Shown here: piece by piece, positions 1 through 5,984 of the stretch
Numbering within the stretch: the first letter of the stretch is position 1
Layout of the letters: every line of letters begins with the position of its first letter
Assembly (NCBI GenBank): GCA_027449585.1
Contig: DAIDLJ010000020.1
Span: 1 to 15,954 of the forward strand
Direction of reading: 5' to 3'
DNA length: 15,954 nt
DNA from: Microcaldota archaeon
Lineage (GTDB): Archaea > Micrarchaeota > Micrarchaeia > Micrarchaeales > CABMGC01
Made by a program: the position numbers and the translations under genes
The notes under the pieces: model-generated
Databases searched by the model: none
The model's input: the letters and a program-made list of their open reading frames with translations, nothing else
Told to the model about the DNA's origin: nothing

Positions 1-1611
1 TATTATCGAGAGTATGGCGCCTATGTAAAATGCCGTTGCCAGGGCGCCAAGGAACGGCTTTGCTATGGCATTTGGGAACCAAGTATTGCTCTCTATGTAT
101 GCTGCAGTCTTGTTACTTAGTGACGCAGTGGCATTTGCTGGAGCGGCTGATAGAAGCGTCTTCATTGGATTGTAGCCAAGGAATGCTGCGAACAGTGCGG
201 TTGTTGGAGGTATCCTAGAGACCACGGCAGAGAGTTGCGGCGCGCCTGCTGCGTTAAGGGCACTTGTGAGTTCAATAGGAAGGCTGCTGCTTAAGCTTAT
301 TATCACTATGGTAAAAAATATTGCTATGCTCACCGTGCTTCCAACATTCTGGAGCGTGGCACGCATTCCCGAGGCGGCTCCTCTGTCCTGCGGAGGAACG
401 GAGTTCATTATCGATGCGGTGTTTGGGGCTGAGAACATGCCGCCACCAATACCTACAATAAATATTATGACGGCAAAATTTATGTATGCAAAATTGTAAG
501 GCAGCATAGTGAGCATGAGAAGTCCTGCGGCACTTATCACCATGCCAAGGCTTGCAAGAACCCTTGCCCCGTGCCGGTCTGAGAGCCATCCGCTTAGCGG
601 TCCCATGATAACAAAACCAAGCAGCATTGGTACCATGTATATGCCAGACCAGAATGGGGTATTTTCATAGTTGACGCCGTGCAACGGCAACCATATCCCC
701 TGCAGAAATATTATGAGCATAAGCATGGCACCTCCCCTTGCAATAGCGCCCATTACCCCTGCAACATTGGCGGCTGCAAACATCCTTATCCGAAACAGCT
801 CAAGCTTAAACATCGGCGCCTTGACCTTGCTCTCAACCACAACGAAAATGCCTATAAGCGCCAGGCCGATTAGCATCGTGGCCAGGATAATCGGGCTGCT
901 CCATCCTGTAGGATCGCTCCCATAAGGAAGCAGCGCGTAGGTGACTCCAACAAGGAGCACGGTCAGCCCTATTGCAAATGTCGCATTTCCAATTAGATCT
1001 ATCTTTGGATGCTTCTCTGTTACGCCAAGCTCCCTGAGCTTGACATATGACCAGATGGTCCCTATTATTCCAAAAGGAACGCTTACGAGAAACACTGCCC
1101 TCCAGTCAACTACGGCAAGCACTCCGCCAAGTATTATCCCAAGCAATGAGCCGACCAGCATGGCTACCTGATTAATGCCAAGCGCCAGGCCCCGCTCCTT
1201 GTGCGAAAACGCGTCGGTGATTATTGCAGCGCTATTGGCAAAGAGAAAGGCGCTACCTATCCCCTGCACTATCCTAAATAGTATAAGCTCCTCTGCTCCA
1301 AGCGCGCCTGTACTTGGTGTGAGGAACAGGAGTATAGAGCCTATGGTAAATATTGCAAATCCCAGGTTGTAGAGTTTAACCCGTCCGAACATGTCTGATA
1401 TCCTGCCAAAAGTGACCAACAAGGTTGATGTGACTATGCTGTATCCGAATAGTAGCCATAGCAGATACTGAAATGAGTCCGGCGCAAGGGGATTGAGGCC
1501 TATTCCTCTAAATATTGCAGGCATGGCTATTAGTATTATGTTGCTGTTTATCGAGGCCATCAGTATGCCCAGGGTGGTATTGGAAAGTGCAACCCATTTG
1601 TAATGGACCAT
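1..1611 (-). CDS. DHA2-family MFS drug/proton antiporter, 3' end cut by window
   Basis: The frame is open from an ATG at 1611 to base 1, giving 537 residues with no stop. The protein is strongly hydrophobic and begins MVHYKWVALSNTTLGILMAS. MFS motif A is at residues 69-81 (GRISDMFGRVKLY), the motif B region follows (LFRIVQGIGSA, 111-121), and motif C-like glycines are at 151-163 (GSLLGIILGG). The length and a last visible hydrophobic segment near residue 530 fit the 14-TM DHA2 (EmrB/QacA) class, with only a short tail missing. Family members export drugs or other amphiphiles across the cytoplasmic membrane using the proton gradient; the substrate here cannot be read. The usual TM1 motif LDxTIVNVALP reads INSNIILIAMP, so the acidic residue is Asn22. 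A CTTATAAAG box lies upstream. The family call is firm; the substrate is unknown. Confidence 0.9.
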   Translation of the reverse strand, partial: MVHYKWVALSNTTLGILMASINSNIILIAMPAIFRGIGLNPLAPDSFQYLLWLLFGYSIVTSTLLVTFGRISDMFGRVKLYNLGFAIFTIGSILLFLTPSTGALGAEELILFRIVQGIGSAFLFANSAAIITDAFSHKERGLALGINQVAMLVGSLLGIILGGVLAVVDWRAVFLVSVPFGIIGTIWSYVKLRELGVTEKHPKIDLIGNATFAIGLTVLLVGVTYALLPYGSDPTGWSSPIILATMLIGLALIGIFVVVESKVKAPMFKLELFRIRMFAAANVAGVMGAIARGGAMLMLIIFLQGIWLPLHGVNYENTPFWSGIYMVPMLLGFVIMGPLSGWLSDRHGARVLASLGMVISAAGLLMLTMLPYNFAYINFAVIIFIVGIGGGMFSAPNTASIMNSVPPQDRGAASGMRATLQNVGSTVSIAIFFTIVIISLSSSLPIELTSALNAAGAPQLSAVVSRIPPTTALFAAFLGYNPMKTLLSAAPANATASLSNKTAAYIESNTWFPNAIAKPFLGALATAFYIGAILSII

Positions 1612-1678
1612 GATATCAACTTGCCAGGCCTACAACTTACAAGGCCGATGCTGCCTGAAATATCTGATTGCAAGAAAA

Positions 1679-1687
1679 CTTTATAAG
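1679..1687 (-). promoter_or_regulatory. TATA box for the MFS exporter
   Basis: On the minus strand CTTATAAAG lies 68-76 bases before the ATG at 1611. A start about 25 bases downstream would leave a leader of roughly 45 bases. The box is nearly symmetric, but no gene lies downstream on the plus strand, so the MFS gene is the likely target. Confidence 0.5.
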
Positions 1688-1798
1688 TCAAACATAAGTT
1701 GGCATGTTGCAACAGTATATATTGATGGAATCGTAGCTACCAGTTGCTGCAGCCGCGTTCCTGTGCACCTAGCATGTTCTCAACCGTACTCTGTATGG

Positions 1799-1849
1799 CT
1801 GCTGCCCAAAACACGTGTGTCCTTATCTGATAAAAAGTTTAAAAGAATG
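1799..1849 (-). pseudogene. Decayed duplicate of the LamG gene promoter and first codons
   Basis: This 51-bp stretch aligns without gaps to 2683-2733 (constant offset of 884 bases), which is the promoter and first six codons of the LamG gene at 1855-2700. Identity counted by eye is 41/51. The outer 28 bp (1822-1849) carry one mismatch. Nine of the ten mismatches are transitions, including one that turns the ATG into ACG. FGQQ codons are still legible downstream of that position, after which the match fades into possible indels (PYRVRL where AAMEYL would be). This is what remains if a neighbouring paralog was lost, or if the intact gene arose by tandem duplication. The TATA-like part is intact, so it could still start transcription toward the MFS gene. 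Confidence 0.55.
1822..1849. repeat. 28-bp direct repeat, copy A (downstream of LamG gene)
   Basis: It matches 2706-2733 at 27 of 28 positions; the single difference is T versus C in the AAG(T/C)TTAAAAG part. It sits 5 bases beyond the stop codon of the LamG gene, so the two copies bracket that gene. It contains the palindrome TTATCTGATAA and a TTTTAA TATA-like element. Confidence 0.9.
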
Positions 1850-1854
1850 TACAT

Positions 1855-2700
1855 TCATGGAGCAGTGTATCCAGAGGTCCATGTGCCGTTCCATGAGATT
1901 CCTGTGAGTTGTCCGTTATGGCTATTGCCAGAATAATCCTGCGCATTGCCATTGAGAGGCCACCAGCCAGCTATATGGGTTGGGTCGACTGGCGCGCCGC
2001 CGATACCTTCAGTATAGAGCATGCTTATCTCACCGGCAGAGAGGGAAGTGTTGTAGATTTGGATGTTGGAGAGTGCGCCGCTGAAGTAGTAACCACCGTT
2101 GCCCCAACCAGATATGTGCACATTGGTTGTTGCATAGCCGGATGAAGGACTTGCGGAACATTGAGATAGTGTCTGCTGCACGCCATTAATATAGATAAGA
2201 TTATGTCCGGTGTAAGCGCCATTATAGAATATGGAGGTAACAAATACCCACCTATTTGGGAAGCCGGAGGGGTTTAATCCGTAGTCATCGCCACTTGCTG
2301 TATTAAAGCCAAAGCAAGTTGCTGAGTTAAACCACAGGTCATAGCTTCCAAAACCGAACGGCATCTGGTTAGTCTGTCCATTCCAGTACATCCAAAAAGA
2401 GACTGTATCATAACTTCCTGCGTTTGTGTTCAATTGTGGCACTGTAGCGGATACCGTACTGCTACTCGCCCCGTTGAACTGCGCTACAGATTGCGGGATT
2501 TCATTGTTGCATTGTCCTGCGAGGCTGCTTCCGGCGGCGCTGTGCACTACCTGGCAGGCGCCAGCAGTTGCGTGGGGAGTAAGGTTTGAGTTATTGAACA
2601 TCCCGAGCTGGAAGAGGGCGACTATCACTATGGCTACTATAAGTATGGCCCAACCATAGGTCATCAGGTATTCCATCGCTGCTTGCTGACCAAAGCGCAT
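1855..2700 (-). CDS. LamG-like surface protein with class III (pilin-type) signal peptide
   Basis: 281 residues. The N-terminus MRFGQQAAMEYLMTYGWAIL fits the archaeal class III signal Q-x-S/A-x-E-x3-L/M, with processing by an EppA/PibD-type prepilin peptidase likely before Gln5 or Gln6, followed by a hydrophobic stretch at about 12-33. The rest resembles a LamG/concanavalin-like jelly-roll: SFWMYWNG, a WVFVTSIFYNG core strand, LIYINGVQQ and IQIYNTSLSAGEI. The C-terminal module has GIGGAPVDPTHIAGWWPLNG and repeated aromatic and glycine residues. A paralog lies at 8176-9114, with the first ~70 and last ~70 residues alike and the middle divergent. The start fits a leaderless transcript from the TATA box at 2722-2728. 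A role in a pilus-like or surface adhesin layer is inferred; ligand binding is not shown. Confidence 0.85.
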   Translation of the reverse strand: MRFGQQAAMEYLMTYGWAILIVAIVIVALFQLGMFNNSNLTPHATAGACQVVHSAAGSSLAGQCNNEIPQSVAQFNGASSSTVSATVPQLNTNAGSYDTVSFWMYWNGQTNQMPFGFGSYDLWFNSATCFGFNTASGDDYGLNPSGFPNRWVFVTSIFYNGAYTGHNLIYINGVQQTLSQCSASPSSGYATTNVHISGWGNGGYYFSGALSNIQIYNTSLSAGEISMLYTEGIGGAPVDPTHIAGWWPLNGNAQDYSGNSHNGQLTGISWNGTWTSGYTAP

Positions 2701-2705
2701 ATACT

Positions 2706-2733
2706 CTTATCTGATAAAAAGCTTAAAAGAATG
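2706..2733. repeat. 28-bp direct repeat, copy B (promoter of LamG gene)
   Basis: This is the intact partner of the copy at 1822-1849 (27/28 identical). Here it forms the core promoter of the LamG gene, ending 6 bases before the ATG at 2700. Confidence 0.9.
2707..2728 (-). promoter_or_regulatory. TATA box and palindromic operator candidate of LamG gene
   Basis: On the minus strand TTTTAAG (2722-2728) lies about 25 bases before the ATG at 2700, which predicts a leaderless mRNA. Between it and the start is a perfect 5-1-5 palindrome, TTATC-T-GATAA (2707-2717). A repressor bound there would block initiation. Dyad symmetry and position are seen; regulation is inferred. Confidence 0.5.
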
Positions 2734-2802
2734 CGCCGTATCACAGCGCTCATGGAATTGTACTGCTCACATCTAAGATTAACATCTGTTGATTTGTAAT
2801 TA

Positions 2803-2820
2803 CCAAACTCATTCGTTTGG
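2803..2820. other. Small perfect hairpin CCAAAC/GTTTGG
   Basis: Arms 2803-2808 and 2815-2820 pair over 6 bp with a 6-base loop (TCATTC). It lies in the 221-bp region between the divergent LamG and cold-shock genes, upstream of the nearest TATA box for the latter. It could be an operator or chance. Confidence 0.3.
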
Positions 2821-2876
2821 GGCCATGATACCGAATGCGACAAGAATATCTATATAGTTCATGCAAAATAATAGGG

Positions 2877-2889
2877 TTATTATATACCC
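2877..2889 (+). promoter_or_regulatory. TATA box for cold-shock gene
   Basis: TTATTATATACCC lies about 36-45 bases before the ATG at 2922, predicting a start near 2907-2910 and a short leader. The leader contains GTGATA (2914-2919), a partial match to the archaeal Shine-Dalgarno GGTGATC, very close to the start codon. Confidence 0.5.
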
Positions 2890-2921
2890 ACTGTCCAATA
2901 TAAATTAGATAATGTGATAGA

Positions 2922-3113
2922 ATGAAAGGAAGAGTAAAAATGTTCAATGCCGAGAGAGGCTTTGGATTCATAACGGGAGAAGATGGTAAGGACACGTATT
3001 TCCACCAGACTTCAGTAGAAGGCGGCGCAACGATAGCAGTAGGCGACTCTGTAGAGTATGAAGTAGAGCAGGGAGACCGCGGAACTCGCGCAAAGAACGT
3101 AAGGAAAGCATAA
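2922..3113 (+). CDS. CspA-type cold-shock domain protein
   Basis: 63 residues, the normal length of a single cold-shock domain. The N-terminus MKGRVKMFNAERGFGFITGE matches the family. RNP1 is GFGFI (13-17), and the RNP2 region is DTYFHQTSV (24-32) with the conserved His28. The end, RAKNVRKA, is typical of the last strand. These small OB-fold proteins bind single-stranded RNA and DNA and act as RNA chaperones in the cytoplasm. Differences from the common form are Met7 where Trp is usual in VKWFN, and YFHQ in place of FVHF, so two of the aromatic nucleic-acid contacts are changed. The gene stands alone between opposite-strand neighbours with its own TATA box and a T-rich end. The family is sporadic in archaea, so transfer from bacteria is plausible. 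Confidence 0.95.
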   Translation: MKGRVKMFNAERGFGFITGEDGKDTYFHQTSVEGGATIAVGDSVEYEVEQGDRGTRAKNVRKA

Positions 3114-3137
3114 GCGCTTAGATCTATAATAGACTTT

Positions 3138-3163
3138 GGCTGCAGGAGACTATTCCTGCGGTC
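3138..3163 (+). other. Stem-loop in the 3' region of the cold-shock transcript
   Basis: Arms 3138-3147 (GGCTGCAGGA) and 3154-3163 (TCCTGCGGTC) pair over 10 bp, with two G-T wobbles and a 6-base loop. The inner GCAGGA/TCCTGC is perfect. No T-tract follows directly, so it is more likely a 3'-end stability element than the terminator itself. Confidence 0.45.
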
Positions 3164-3227
3164 ACCTAATAGATAACCCTTAGCTGTGCAGGGAAGGCAT
3201 GATCGATTAGCAAGATATCTAACATCC

Positions 3228-3240
3228 TTATTTTGTTTTT
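3228..3240 (+). terminator. T-rich terminator after cold-shock gene
   Basis: TTATTTTGTTTTT, about 115 bases after the stop, is the kind of U-rich tract at which archaeal RNA polymerase terminates. It lies just before the convergent DUF1634 gene ends at 3257. Confidence 0.5.
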
Positions 3241-3256
3241 AGATGGCGTGCGGCAA

Positions 3257-3619
3257 TTATCCGGCAACAAGGCTGGGTATTACTAGAAGGGCTATAAGGA
3301 GGTCTATGAGAACTATCAGGGTGATTGCAACGTACAGCCAGTCTTTTTCCTCTGCAAAATGGAATACGGATAGCAATACCCTAAAGACGGGCGTTGCTAT
3401 CAGGACGACTATTCCAAGAAGGATGAAGCTCATACCGTCGAGTCTTGGCAGACCGTAGAGTATGCCAATGACGCTTATGCCGCGTGTGGTGAAATTTGAG
3501 AAGTCTATGCCGCTTGGAGTGTACGCATAGAGCAGCAGCAGGCCGATAAGTATGAATAGTATGCTTAGCGAGACGCCAAGGCGCAGGCCAAGTGCTATGA
3601 TGTCCTCAAATCTGCTCAT
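3257..3619 (-). CDS. DUF1634 family membrane protein
   Basis: 120 residues beginning MSRFEDIIALGLRLGVSLSI, with three hydrophobic segments at roughly 12-32, 62-82 and 95-117. The pattern (a basic and acidic N-terminus entering the first TM, then G-I-x-G-L-P-R-L-D-G before the second) fits DUF1634, a small family repeatedly found beside TauE/SafE permeases. Its ATG shares bases with the TGA of the upstream permease gene (ATGA overlap at 3616-3619), so the two are almost certainly co-transcribed and translationally coupled. It is probably an accessory subunit or partner of the permease; no biochemical role is established to my knowledge. Confidence 0.85.
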   Translation of the reverse strand: MSRFEDIIALGLRLGVSLSILFILIGLLLLYAYTPSGIDFSNFTTRGISVIGILYGLPRLDGMSFILLGIVVLIATPVFRVLLSVFHFAEEKDWLYVAITLIVLIDLLIALLVIPSLVAG

Positions 3620-4470
3620 GCAATGCCCACCCCCCTAAGAATCATCTCTATCCCAAGCAACACAAGCACGACAAGGAAGAAGCCGCGCACGTGCCTTCCC
3701 TTCATCTCGGGCAGCATCTTCGAGCCCAAGTAGGAGCCTGCAAGTATGCCCACAAGTATGGGAGCCAGAAGCAGGGGCTGTATGTATCCCATAACCCAGT
3801 AGATTGCGCTGCCTGCAGCCGCGGTTACGCCTATCATGAAGTTGCTCGTAGACGTGGTCACTTTTATTGGGAGCTTCATGCCCCAGTCCATCCCTATCAC
3901 CTTAAGCGCTCCGGATCCTATCCCAAGAAGTCCAGATATTACCCCTGCAACCAGCATCACGCCTTCGCCAAAGAGCCACCTGTATCCGGAATAGCTCACG
4001 TATCTCTTCGTTGCAGAGTCGTAATACTTGCCATGCAGGTTGAAGAAGTCCGTTGACCAATCTCGGTTCATCCTGCTCCTTTTTGCCTTCCTTAGCTCCC
4101 TGAACGTTGGATATGTGGATGAGAGGAGCACAAGACCGAAGAGGATGAATATTACCTGCTCTAGATTATGCGTGTAGATGAGCGCTGCTGCCAGGGAGCC
4201 GACTATCGCACCTAGCGTCGTGGCTATCTCAAGTGACATCCCTATCCGTATGTTTGCCAGCCTGTCCTTCACATAGGCGCTGGCAGCTCCGCTAGAGGTC
4301 GCTATCGTGGAGATCAAGCTTGCCCCTGCCGCGTACTCTATTGGCATGCCCAAGAGAAGTGTCAGCGCCGGTATGAGTACGACTCCGCCTCCAAGCCCCG
4401 TGATTGATCCTACAAATCCGGCTGCAAGACCGAGTATGGCCAGAAATGCGAGGTAGATTGCAGTTATCAA
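3616..4470 (-). CDS. TauE/SafE-family anion permease
   Basis: 284 residues, about eight TM segments, typical for the family. The two related halves each carry the glycine-rich loop: GFVGSITGLGGGVVLIPAL near residues 19-37 and GVISGLLGIGSGALKVIGM near 176-194. Members export sulfite, sulfoacetate or related organosulfur anions across the cytoplasmic membrane, or simply carry anions; the substrate here is unknown. A soluble insert rich in Arg/Lys/Tyr lies between the halves (around 125-165). The start codon is TTG at 4470, preceded by AAGTGA (4475-4480) as a partial Shine-Dalgarno and by a TTAAAATTTTAAGG-type TATA region. The gene overlaps DUF1634 downstream. In an acidophile such a pair could relieve sulfur-anion stress, which is an inference. 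Confidence 0.88.
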   Translation of the reverse strand: MITAIYLAFLAILGLAAGFVGSITGLGGGVVLIPALTLLLGMPIEYAAGASLISTIATSSGAASAYVKDRLANIRIGMSLEIATTLGAIVGSLAAALIYTHNLEQVIFILFGLVLLSSTYPTFRELRKAKRSRMNRDWSTDFFNLHGKYYDSATKRYVSYSGYRWLFGEGVMLVAGVISGLLGIGSGALKVIGMDWGMKLPIKVTTSTSNFMIGVTAAAGSAIYWVMGYIQPLLLAPILVGILAGSYLGSKMLPEMKGRHVRGFFLVVLVLLGIEMILRGVGIA

Positions 4471-4492
4471 TTATTCACTTGAATATTATGGA

Positions 4493-4508
4493 CCTTAAAA
4501 TTTTAATA
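4493..4508 (-). promoter_or_regulatory. TATA region for TauE/SafE-DUF1634 operon
   Basis: On the minus strand ATTAAAATTTTAAGG lies 23-38 bases before the TTG start at 4470, within the 60-bp gap after the DHFR gene. It suggests the permease pair has its own promoter. Confidence 0.45.
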
Positions 4509-4530
4509 ATGGCGGATTTTGGCGATGCGA

Positions 4531-5004
4531 TCACTTGCGCTTTCTTGAGTACACAACGTATTCGAAGCCCGCAAATCTCTGCCTACTCTCGACATCCCAA
4601 TCCTTCTCGCTGAACTCCGGAAAGAGCTTGTCGCCAGTGTATTCCCCGTCTATGTACGAGATGTGCATATGGTCGACAAGCCCTATTGCCTGCGCATAGA
4701 TGCTCGCGCCGCCTATCACAAATATGTCATCGCCATATCCCTGCGCGAAGCCTATGGCATCGGCGATGTTCCTGCATGAGACAATCCCGCCATAGCTTAT
4801 ATCGGAGCTGCTAACCACAACGTTGTGCCTTCCTGGAAGGTTTGGCTTCATCAGGTCAAATGTCCTATGGCCCATTATCGCGGTCTTTCCCTTTACAAGG
4901 CCCCTAAATAGCTCTCTGTCCTCCTTCACGTCCCAGGGTATCTTATCGCCGCTTGCAATGACCCTGTTCCTTGCCATTGCAACTACTATCGATACGCTTG
5001 CCAT
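4531..5004 (-). CDS. folA: Dihydrofolate reductase
   Basis: 157 residues, the standard length of single-domain DHFR. It reduces dihydrofolate to tetrahydrofolate with NADPH in the cytosol. Visible signatures are the N-terminal strand SIVVAMARNRVIA, then IPWDVKEDRELF (22-33) with the proton-donating acidic residue at Asp29. The cofactor-binding MGHRTFDLM follows (44-52), then GRHNVVVSS (58-66) and the NADPH loop VIGGASIYAQ (96-105). It begins one base after the stop of the ATP-grasp ligase upstream, so the two form an operon. DHFR is uncommon in archaea that use methanopterin, so its presence argues for real folate as the C1 carrier. If the ThyX-like protein at 9241-10950 is the only thymidylate synthase, the enzyme would mainly reduce folate entering from outside or from synthesis rather than recycle dihydrofolate from ThyA. 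Confidence 0.95.
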   Translation of the reverse strand: MASVSIVVAMARNRVIASGDKIPWDVKEDRELFRGLVKGKTAIMGHRTFDLMKPNLPGRHNVVVSSSDISYGGIVSCRNIADAIGFAQGYGDDIFVIGGASIYAQAIGLVDHMHISYIDGEYTGDKLFPEFSEKDWDVESRQRFAGFEYVVYSRKRK

Positions 5005-5005
5005 T

Positions 5006-5908
5006 TCACTCCCTTGCCCTCTTGACCATGTGCTCTACGAGCCTCATTGCCACATTTATCTTTGTAGCCTTCTTGAAGCCCTGCCAGGATATGGTGGGAT
5101 TGGTCTCGAGTATCATGTATCCCTCCCGTGTGTCGGCTATGTCTATGCCTGCATACTCAAGGCCCAGCACCTCTGTGGCCTTTATCGCTATCTCCTCCAT
5201 CTCGTCATCCATCCTTGCCTTCCTTGGAATCGCACCCTGGGCCACGTTGGACTTCCAATCCTTTCCCTTCCTGAACTCTGCGCCTATAGCGCGTCCACCG
5301 ATTACTATGACCCTGTAATCGCCCCCTCCCTTCTTCTCCATGTACCTTTGAAGATACATCGGCTTGCTAAGGTTGGTGAAGTAGCTAAAGATGTGCATTG
5401 CGACGTCCGGGTCGCTTGCGCGAAAGACCCCAAAGCCCATCGCCCCTCTTATAGGCTTTATGACCACCTCCTTCTCATCCTTCATCTCCCGGTAAGCGCT
5501 GAACATGTCCTCGGTGACGAAGGTGTGCGGCACCGGAAGCCCCTCCTTTGCAAGGGTGCTAAGCGATGCGAGCTTGTCGCTTGCCATCAGCCAGCTCATA
5601 AGGTTGTTCATCACAAGCGTGCCGGACTGCTCTATGGCCCTCACGGACCAGAGCCTGCTGCCAAACTGCTCATAGTCCTTTATTATGCCAAGGTGCCTGA
5701 GGAACGCGCAGTCTATCCCAAGGCTCTGCGGCCTGTTCTTTGAGACCATGTGCGTCACGTCTATCCTTCCCCGGTCCATGCTCACGCCTATCTTGTCTAT
5801 GTAGACTCTCTTTGAAGTATGACCAAGCGACTTTATCGCCCTGTCTAGATCAATCATATCCTGGTTGTTATATTCAATCTCGTATGGTCTAATGATTCCT
5901 ATCTTCAT
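5006..5908 (-). CDS. RimK-like ATP-grasp ligase (glutamate ligase type)
   Basis: 300 residues from the ATG at 5908. That start is chosen over an upstream one because AGGAGGGT (5916-5923) is a good Shine-Dalgarno seven bases ahead and MKIGII begins the first Rossmann strand. ATP-grasp features in order: DKLASLSTLAKEGLPVPHT (111-129), VVIKPIRGAMGFGVF (148-162) with Lys151 and the flexible glycine loop, YLQRYME (185-191), DYRVIVIGGRAIGAEFRK (197-214), and the metal-binding end YMILETNP (264-271) with Glu268 and Asn270. RimK relatives add glutamate to peptides, to tetrahydromethanopterin (MptN), to F420 (CofF) or to LysW. The one-base spacing to DHFR suggests a pterin or folate substrate here, which is an inference. 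It could instead modify a ribosomal protein. Confidence 0.85.
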   Translation of the reverse strand: MKIGIIRPYEIEYNNQDMIDLDRAIKSLGHTSKRVYIDKIGVSMDRGRIDVTHMVSKNRPQSLGIDCAFLRHLGIIKDYEQFGSRLWSVRAIEQSGTLVMNNLMSWLMASDKLASLSTLAKEGLPVPHTFVTEDMFSAYREMKDEKEVVIKPIRGAMGFGVFRASDPDVAMHIFSYFTNLSKPMYLQRYMEKKGGGDYRVIVIGGRAIGAEFRKGKDWKSNVAQGAIPRKARMDDEMEEIAIKATEVLGLEYAGIDIADTREGYMILETNPTISWQGFKKATKINVAMRLVEHMVKRARE

Positions 5909-5951
5909 GCAATCAACCCTCCTGGCAGTAGCCAGCATCATTATCTGCAAA

Positions 5952-5966
5952 CAAATTTATAAGTTT
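5952..5966. promoter_or_regulatory. Shared, near-palindromic TATA box for divergent genes
   Basis: CAAATTTATAAGTTT reads as a TATA box on both strands (TTTATAAG forward, CTTATAAA reverse). On the plus strand its centre is about 25 bases before the ATG at 5985, predicting a leaderless mRNA. On the minus strand a start near 5933 would leave a leader of about 25 bases containing the Shine-Dalgarno of the ligase gene. No second TATA box is evident in the 76-bp intergenic gap. Confidence 0.5.
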
Positions 5967-5984
5967 CCCTTCAATACCCTGTTT

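Noticed and set aside
3691..4056. 121-codon plus-strand frame inside the TauE/SafE gene
   Set aside because: It overlaps a well-supported permease on the other strand, and its His/Tyr/Arg-rich translation looks like a reversed hydrophobic gene.
4823..5743. 306-codon open frame on the plus strand opposite the ATP-grasp ligase and DHFR genes
   Set aside because: It is the antisense shadow of two clear enzyme genes, has no TATA box or Shine-Dalgarno, and its translation is Leu/His/Pro/Cys-rich with no recognisable fold.
5865..5984. 40-residue N-terminal extension of the LURP-one-related protein, with a hydrophobic stretch that could mimic a signal peptide
   Set aside because: The extension overlaps the TATA box and the 5' end of the divergent ligase gene; the ATG at 5985 is placed exactly for a leaderless mRNA.
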